A stretch of 64,000 nucleotides of DNA, from positions 26,476-90,475 of the forward strand of contig JASANC010005775.1 of assembly GCA_030248135.1 (NCBI GenBank). The letters run 5' to 3'. How positions within the stretch are numbered: position 1 is the stretch's first letter; the number at the start of each line of letters is the position of its first letter. A model generated the notes under the pieces. That model saw only the letters and a program-made list of their open reading frames with translations. It had not been told where the DNA came from and made no database searches. The DNA comes from Theristus sp. LFF4_11. Taxonomy: Eukaryota > Nematoda > Chromadorea > Monhysterida > Xyalidae. This document shows positions 59,500-64,000 of the stretch, piece by piece. Both the position numbers and the translations under genes were made by a program.

Positions 59500-60803
59500 T
59501 TTATTCTGCAGTGCACGGCATAATACCAGAGAAGTGTAAAACACCATGAGTAGGCAAGCCAAATTGTACATTCTGTTCTATTCAGAAACTCTTTTCTTCA
59601 AAAATCTTTTTGAAATGCACGTTCAATTCACGGATGGAGTCTCGGAATCTCTGTAGAGACCATATTTTTGCATTATCTGATGAAACAAATCCAACTAGTC
59701 AAAAAAAGCAAAGCGAGTACAATGCAGCGAAGCAAGAACTGTCTGGCAACTAAAAGCACAGTTGCGTGATGATCTATATCGCCCGTGGACGTATTGTTCC
59801 TGGCTTTATTTGCTTCAGCATTCCCGCATGCGCGTGATGAATTTTTCATGAAAAAAATTTAAAAGTATTGTAATGTATGTACATACATAAACACTCATAC
59901 GTACGTGTTGTTTCCTTTTACCTGCTAAAATGTAGGTTTCACGAAAGACACACACAAACAAAGTACGACTGTTTTTTTCTGGGTTTTAAAAAACATCGAT
60001 AAACGTTATTTCCAGAATTCAGATTAACATCGAATCGAGTGCAAGAAACCTTATTTTCAAATTGTGTTCGCCGTTATCCACAACCACGATAGTAACAAAA
60101 CAGGTTCGGTCTTTAGCATTTATGGTTGAGATTTGAATAAATCCGTTTAATCAATTACTATGTCGCCGTTAATGAGCAAGATCGCTTGCAATTAATCGCA
60201 GGCTACTTTTGGGTTCACACCTGCATATACAGTATACACATGTACACCTCCATACTCTTCACCTTATCACATTATTTAGCATGCAATTTGATCTGCGTAA
60301 TCGCCTGAGATTCTTCACATCATATGCGGAAGTTATGACCGCACAAAAATGATCTATGATGCAATTTCAAGTTTGTTTCATTCGTTGAGTTTTTATCATG
60401 CGTACAAACTGAGAACGTCTGCTCATCAAAGCTCAGATGACAAATATGACAGCTTAACAAACTTACATATTGAGTTATGTATTTTTTGAGTAGGCGTCCC
60501 ATCCGTTGAGGTTCAGGTGTTCTTCATCCCTCTTGTTTCTGACTGGCATCAGGGTTACAGGTAGATAAAACAAGAAAATTTATTCTCCGGCCGTAACAGC
60601 TGCTGAGAGTTTTAAAAGAAATTATCAACAGAATCTGCTGGGTAAAGAAAGGCTAAAAGAACATCTCTTGCCATCCAAATTCTTTTGTTGTGCTCAATTC
60701 AAATCATTGCATTCATATACTGAAGTTCAGTGCTCGAGTTTTCCATTTCCATATGAGCATGTGTAAATTAGATAAAACCACATCGAGATATGTACAAAAG
60801 CGT

Positions 60804-61040
60804 ATGACCTATTTTTTTAAACGTGTCCCACTGAAATGACGTCATGTGCCGCCAAACTTGCGCTTGCCGTTCACAGCAAACCAGACTTTCCGTTTAGCCG
60901 GTTTCTTTCCGTAAACAAATGGTGAATGTCGAACCAGTCACACCAAACTGACATTTTAGTGTCTGTACTTTGACAAACGGGCGTTTTTAAAGCAAATGAC
61001 GCCATTTTAGTCCGGACACGTTTGAATAAATCCGCAATAC
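60804..61040. repeat. AAACGTGTCC MITE, copy 2, upstream of neuropeptide gene
   Basis: Near-identical to 51083-51322. AAACGTGTCC (60819-60828) faces GGACACGTTT (61014-61023). The left inner motif TGACGTCA is intact; the right is changed to TGACGCCA. It ends about 135 bases before the splice acceptor of the neuropeptide coding exon. Confidence 0.8.
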
Positions 61041-61251
61041 CTACATTACGTATGTTCGTTTAACTTGTGAAACGTTCATGAAGTTCAGCAAGACAAACGT
61101 ATTGATGCCCCGGGTTTGGTTGAAATCAAACACCCCATAACAGAATCTCCAATGTTATCGTTTATCCTGTTTGCAGGCATTCGAAACGTGGCCACAAAGC
61201 AAACAATTGAAATCTAAAGAGCACAACATTCGAAAGCATTCCATTTGCACG

Positions 61252-61719
61252 ATGCGCTGCCCGTTGTCCACCCGCGGTCACTGCCCGCCGACCGCGTCTC
61301 TTGTGACCGTTCTCGTGTTCCTGGCGGCTGTCACGCTCGCGGTCGCACAGCCCCCAGACGACGCCGACGAGCTGCATCTCGGCTTCGGCAGACGAGCGCA
61401 ACCGGGCAGCCTCCATCTGGGCTTCGGCCGCAAACGACGCGCACAGCCGTCGAATCTGCATCTCGGATTCGGAAAGCGCACGCCACCGGGTGGCCTTCAT
61501 CTAGGCTTCGGACGGCGTTCCGAGCCGGGCAATCTGCACTTGGGCTTCGGCAAACGGGCGGCCCCGGCGAATCTGCACTTTGGTTTCGGCCGAAAACGCG
61601 CCGCGCCAGTGCCGAATCTGCATCTCGGCTTCGGCAAGCGTCTGTGGCCGTTCGACGACACGGAGGCACTCGAGCGATACCGGGTGGTCGAGGTGCCTGT
61701 GGAGGTGGAGCAGCGTTGA
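61252..61719 (+). CDS. Neuropeptide precursor with seven LHLGF-amide peptides
   Basis: A secreted prohormone of 155 residues from ATG 61252. The signal peptide is MRCPLSTRGHCPPTASLVTV then LVFLAAVTLAVA, with cleavage before QPPDD. Seven amidated peptides are separated by dibasic sites: (QPPDDADE)LHLGFG-RR, AQPGSLHLGFG-RKRR, AQPSNLHLGFG-KR, TPPGGLHLGFG-RR, SEPGNLHLGFG-KR, AAPANLHFGFG-RKR and AAPVPNLHLGFG-KR. The end is a Pro/Glu/Val-rich tail, LWPFDDTEALERYRVVEVP. The Gly before each site would become the amide. An upstream in-frame ATG at 61171 lies across a TTTGCAG acceptor (61170-61176), so the signal-peptide Met is preferred and an upstream leader exon is likely. The -GF-amide end recalls nematode NLP-6-type peptides, but LHLGF is not a set I can name. 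AATAAA follows at about 61879. Confidence 0.88.
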   Translation: MRCPLSTRGHCPPTASLVTVLVFLAAVTLAVAQPPDDADELHLGFGRRAQPGSLHLGFGRKRRAQPSNLHLGFGKRTPPGGLHLGFGRRSEPGNLHLGFGKRAAPANLHFGFGRKRAAPVPNLHLGFGKRLWPFDDTEALERYRVVEVPVEVEQR

Positions 61720-62942
61720 GTGGGGGGATGGCGCAGTGAAACGGTGGGCACGTGCGTGTTTGTGGCGGCACTTATGTCATACTCAGATCAGTTTGCGCAC
61801 TTTAGGCGATTGGAGAGTTTGGTGATGCAATCGTGATTTTCGATCTGTGCAGATTATTCACCGCTGATGTTAAAAAAAATAAAAGTTGCAGACAAAATAT
61901 GCTAAAATGGCTTTCCGTTGATTGTTTGTGTTTTTGAAGAGTTGAATCAGATTATCAGATCATGCTGATTGGGGCAGCTTTCAATTCAGTCCGTGAGCCA
62001 ACAGCCAATATTTTGTGTTGCAAACTTTTGTTTGCTTGCGTTTTTTTTATTTTCACTGTGGACAATGATTCGATGGCAACAAAATCCGTACCAATGTGAC
62101 AATTTCAAAAAAAATATTTGTTTCAGAGATCTGTTCAAAAATATTTTTTGTTCTTCTTCTGTCGCCGTTGCGTTCTGTGCTTTGTTTCCGGGAGATAATG
62201 AATGACATATTGAACAACTATTCTCGTATTTTAATACAAACTCGGTGGTTTTTTCCATCTTCCCATTAAAAATTGGGACACTGCGATTTTTTATCAATAC
62301 CAAAACCATTGAACAATACCATGATGGCGTGTTCGAACCGCGAACTGTGCAAAACGCCACTCTGTGTTTGTCGCGTTTGTTTTTAAGACGTCGAAAGTTG
62401 ATAACGTTAATTTGTGGAACTTTAGGCTGCTTTGCATTTGGCTCCTTCGATTGACTGTTACAACATTAGGCACCCAAAAGTCTTTTTTTAATTCTGCTGC
62501 CGCAGAACTTGTCCGTCCCTTCAACAATCTTTCGTTTCATTGTCATGTCACAGACGCGAGTTGCACGTGTGGATCGAGGAACAAACAAGCAACAAATATA
62601 AAAACAGAAATTCACATAAAATTTTTCAAAGTTCACAACATAATTCTACGCCGCCACAGAAATCGAGATTTTTTGAATGTCTCACTATTCTTCGACCATC
62701 ATCCGCAGAGAGCAGCAATGAAGAGACAGAAATTGAAAAAATTCGAAAAATCAATACAGCAGGATTCAAGCAGTGATACATGAGTGACACGTTCCAATGC
62801 AAATCAACGAAAACGCAACAATGTTGGGCGCTCATCAATTTTTTTGGGAAACTTTGACCCAAAAATGACACTAAAAATCCGATGGCATTCTCGCTAAAAA
62901 TGGTCGACTTTACAGACTGGGGTAAAAACAGGCCAGCTAAAT
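61720..62942. other. Convergent spacer between the two neuropeptide genes
   Basis: A/T-rich. A plus-strand frame of 139 codons (62364-62783) and its shadows show no signal peptide or domain. It holds the two 3' ends. No repeat was recognised. Confidence 0.45.
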
Positions 62943-63505
62943 TTAGCCCCACATTGTGTTCGCATCCGACCACCCACGTTTGCCCCACATTGTGTTTGCC
63001 TGGTCCCAGTTGGCCCGTTTTCTGCCCCACATCGTGTTCGCTTGGTCCCAGGAGCGTTTGCGTTTCTTGCCCCACATTGTGTCCGCTGAGTTCCAGGGGT
63101 AGCTGAAAGAAATAAAACGGTTACACTGGCTGGTCATGCCACATTGTGTTGTTGCACACACGCACAGGCACAAGCAGCCAATCAGCATGCGAAGACGCTC
63201 GTTGGTGGTCAGAAATTGGCTGTTATTGTGGCAATGTTTACATGCGCATATTCCCACAAGTCTGACACGAACCACATAACTCTGACAAAATGGACCTACA
63301 AAACCACCGGATTCAGTCCAACTCGGCAGTCATCGAGTTGTTGTTTTCATCAGCTCAGTGTTTACCGTTTTAGGGTGTCAGTGTCGTATTTCAGAACATC
63401 GTTCAATTGGTGTGCGTTTGCTGGCACGTTCAAATTGGCCAAAACCACGGCTAGACCCGCTGCAAGTACGCTCAATAGAAAAACTCTCTTGTATTGCCAA
63501 TGCAT
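62943..63505 (-). CDS. Myoinhibitory peptide (allatostatin-B / NLP-38 type) precursor
   Basis: Two exons, 63366-63505 (140 nt) and 62943-63102 (160 nt), join to 99 residues plus stop. Exon 1 encodes a signal peptide, MHWQYKRVFLLSVLAAGLAV then VLANLNVPANA, and ends at LKR. The splice splits the codon that follows the KR. Exon 2 gives YPWNSADTMWG-KKRKR, SWDQANTMWG-RKR, ANWDQANTMWG-KR and GWSDANTMWG then stop. Every peptide has two Trp separated by six residues and a C-terminal Gly, the W(X6)W-amide signature of MIP/allatostatin-B. C. elegans NLP-38 makes such peptides. These act through sex-peptide-receptor-type GPCRs in other animals. The donor GTAAAC and acceptor TTTCAG are good. No truncation is seen. 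Confidence 0.9.
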
Positions 63506-64000
63506 TGTTATCGAATGTTGTTGTCCTTCACGGTTCAGGTGCCCTGAAATGCGGTTGTGGAAAAACTTTGCAGTGATAAACTCCTGGTCTGAACTCGGAT
63601 TATGTTAGTTAGCGCGTGGCTGTGCAGCATTAGGCTTAGTCTTCAGACTATGACTTCAGCTGAGTTGAAAACTTCTTTAAAAATTGTCATTTTATTATTC
63701 AAAACAGAAAAATAAGAAACGTCACAAAGTAAAAATTCCCTAGACTTGAAATGGAACAAAGCTTTCAAAGGTCTGTCAATAACTTTTTGTTTCCTGACAA
63801 AGAAAAGCGACCAATAAATCAGGAACGATTTGTGAGCAACTGTAAAAATGAAAGACCAATGTGGTGCACACGCTGTTGAGAGATAAAATGCAGACATAAC
63901 AATTTCAGCAACCCAGCGACTTTGTGTGGTACGAATCTAAAAATCGAAAACATGTCAAAGCTGCGATCATTCGGTAACAAATCATGAATTTAGACATATT
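63506..64000. other. Upstream flank of the MIP gene
   Basis: About 500 A/T-rich bases to the window edge. It should hold the MIP promoter. No open frame of interest was seen. Confidence 0.4.

Larger units (their letters stand above)
55730..61251. other. Long stretch without a firm gene
   Basis: A/T-rich DNA of 5.5 kb. Open frames up to 132 codons are present, but none shows a recognisable domain, a consistent splice pattern or a signal peptide. Features seen are a TIR element (58219-58763), a MITE (60804-61040), a (CAGT)n tract at about 59479-59499 and short CATA/GTAC-rich palindromes. The right end should hold the promoter and an upstream non-coding exon of the neuropeptide gene at 61252. 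Confidence 0.45.

Noticed and set aside
61245..61771. Alternative Arg-rich ORFs on both strands over the neuropeptide gene
   Set aside because: They lack a signal peptide and processing sites. The repeated LHLGFG-KR frame explains the base pattern.
62626..63075. ORF with repeated HNVGQ words
   Set aside because: It is a shifted frame of the MIP repeats (ANTMWG read one base off). The W(X6)W frame with its signal-peptide exon is the real one.
1..64000. CRISPR arrays, bacterial operons or phage genes
   Set aside because: No regularly spaced direct repeats, no Shine-Dalgarno-led gene strings, and all recognisable genes are intron-containing animal genes.

Overview
The window looks like nuclear DNA of a small ecdysozoan animal, most likely a nematode. 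Every recognisable gene is split by GT-AG introns of about 40 to 750 bases. The gene set includes a DAF-12/NHR-8/HR96-type nuclear receptor, a CPEB, a WASH-complex FAM21 and a C05D11.1-like M16 metallopeptidase. It also includes a myoinhibitory-peptide precursor with W(X6)W-amide peptides, the type called NLP-38 in C. elegans. I see no prokaryotic operons, CRISPR arrays or rRNA. The phylum is an inference from gene content; a tardigrade or another ecdysozoan is not excluded.

Layout. 1-2306: no gene recognised. 2307-9537 (-): M16 metallopeptidase. 10530-12330 (+): complete pyridoxamine 5'-phosphate oxidase, head to head with the M16 gene and tail to tail with the next. 12811-18045 (-): SMARCAL1-type annealing helicase, with a hAT-like element in its first intron. 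18217-25108: a gene-free nest of terminal-inverted-repeat elements full of poly-G/poly-C tracts. In this nest 8-bp target-site duplications allow the insertion order to be read. 25315-31925 (+): CPEB. 33455-39584 (+): FAM21/WASHC2. 40234-43760 (-): coiled-coil MAP9/CCDC-like protein. 44901-48547 (-): nuclear receptor, with a tRNA-like A-box/B-box sequence in its last intron. 49295-50300 and 52386-55729 (-): two Ser/Thr-rich single-pass membrane proteins of like architecture, the second mucin-like with tandemly duplicated exons. 50602-51039 (-): a single-exon membrane ORF wedged between two MITEs. 55730-61251: mostly non-coding with several MITEs. 61252-61719 (+): precursor of seven LHLGF-amide peptides. 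62943-63505 (-): MIP precursor.

The genes are housekeeping and signalling genes with no common pathway. They cover vitamin B6 salvage, replication-fork remodelling, mRNA translation control, endosomal actin regulation, microtubule binding, steroid/xenobiotic sensing, surface mucins and neuropeptides. The most unusual parts are the nested transposon block, in which inserted lengths subtract to exactly equal copies, and two compact neuropeptide genes that converge near the right edge. Exon limits given as 'about' were placed by eye from splice motifs and reading frame.
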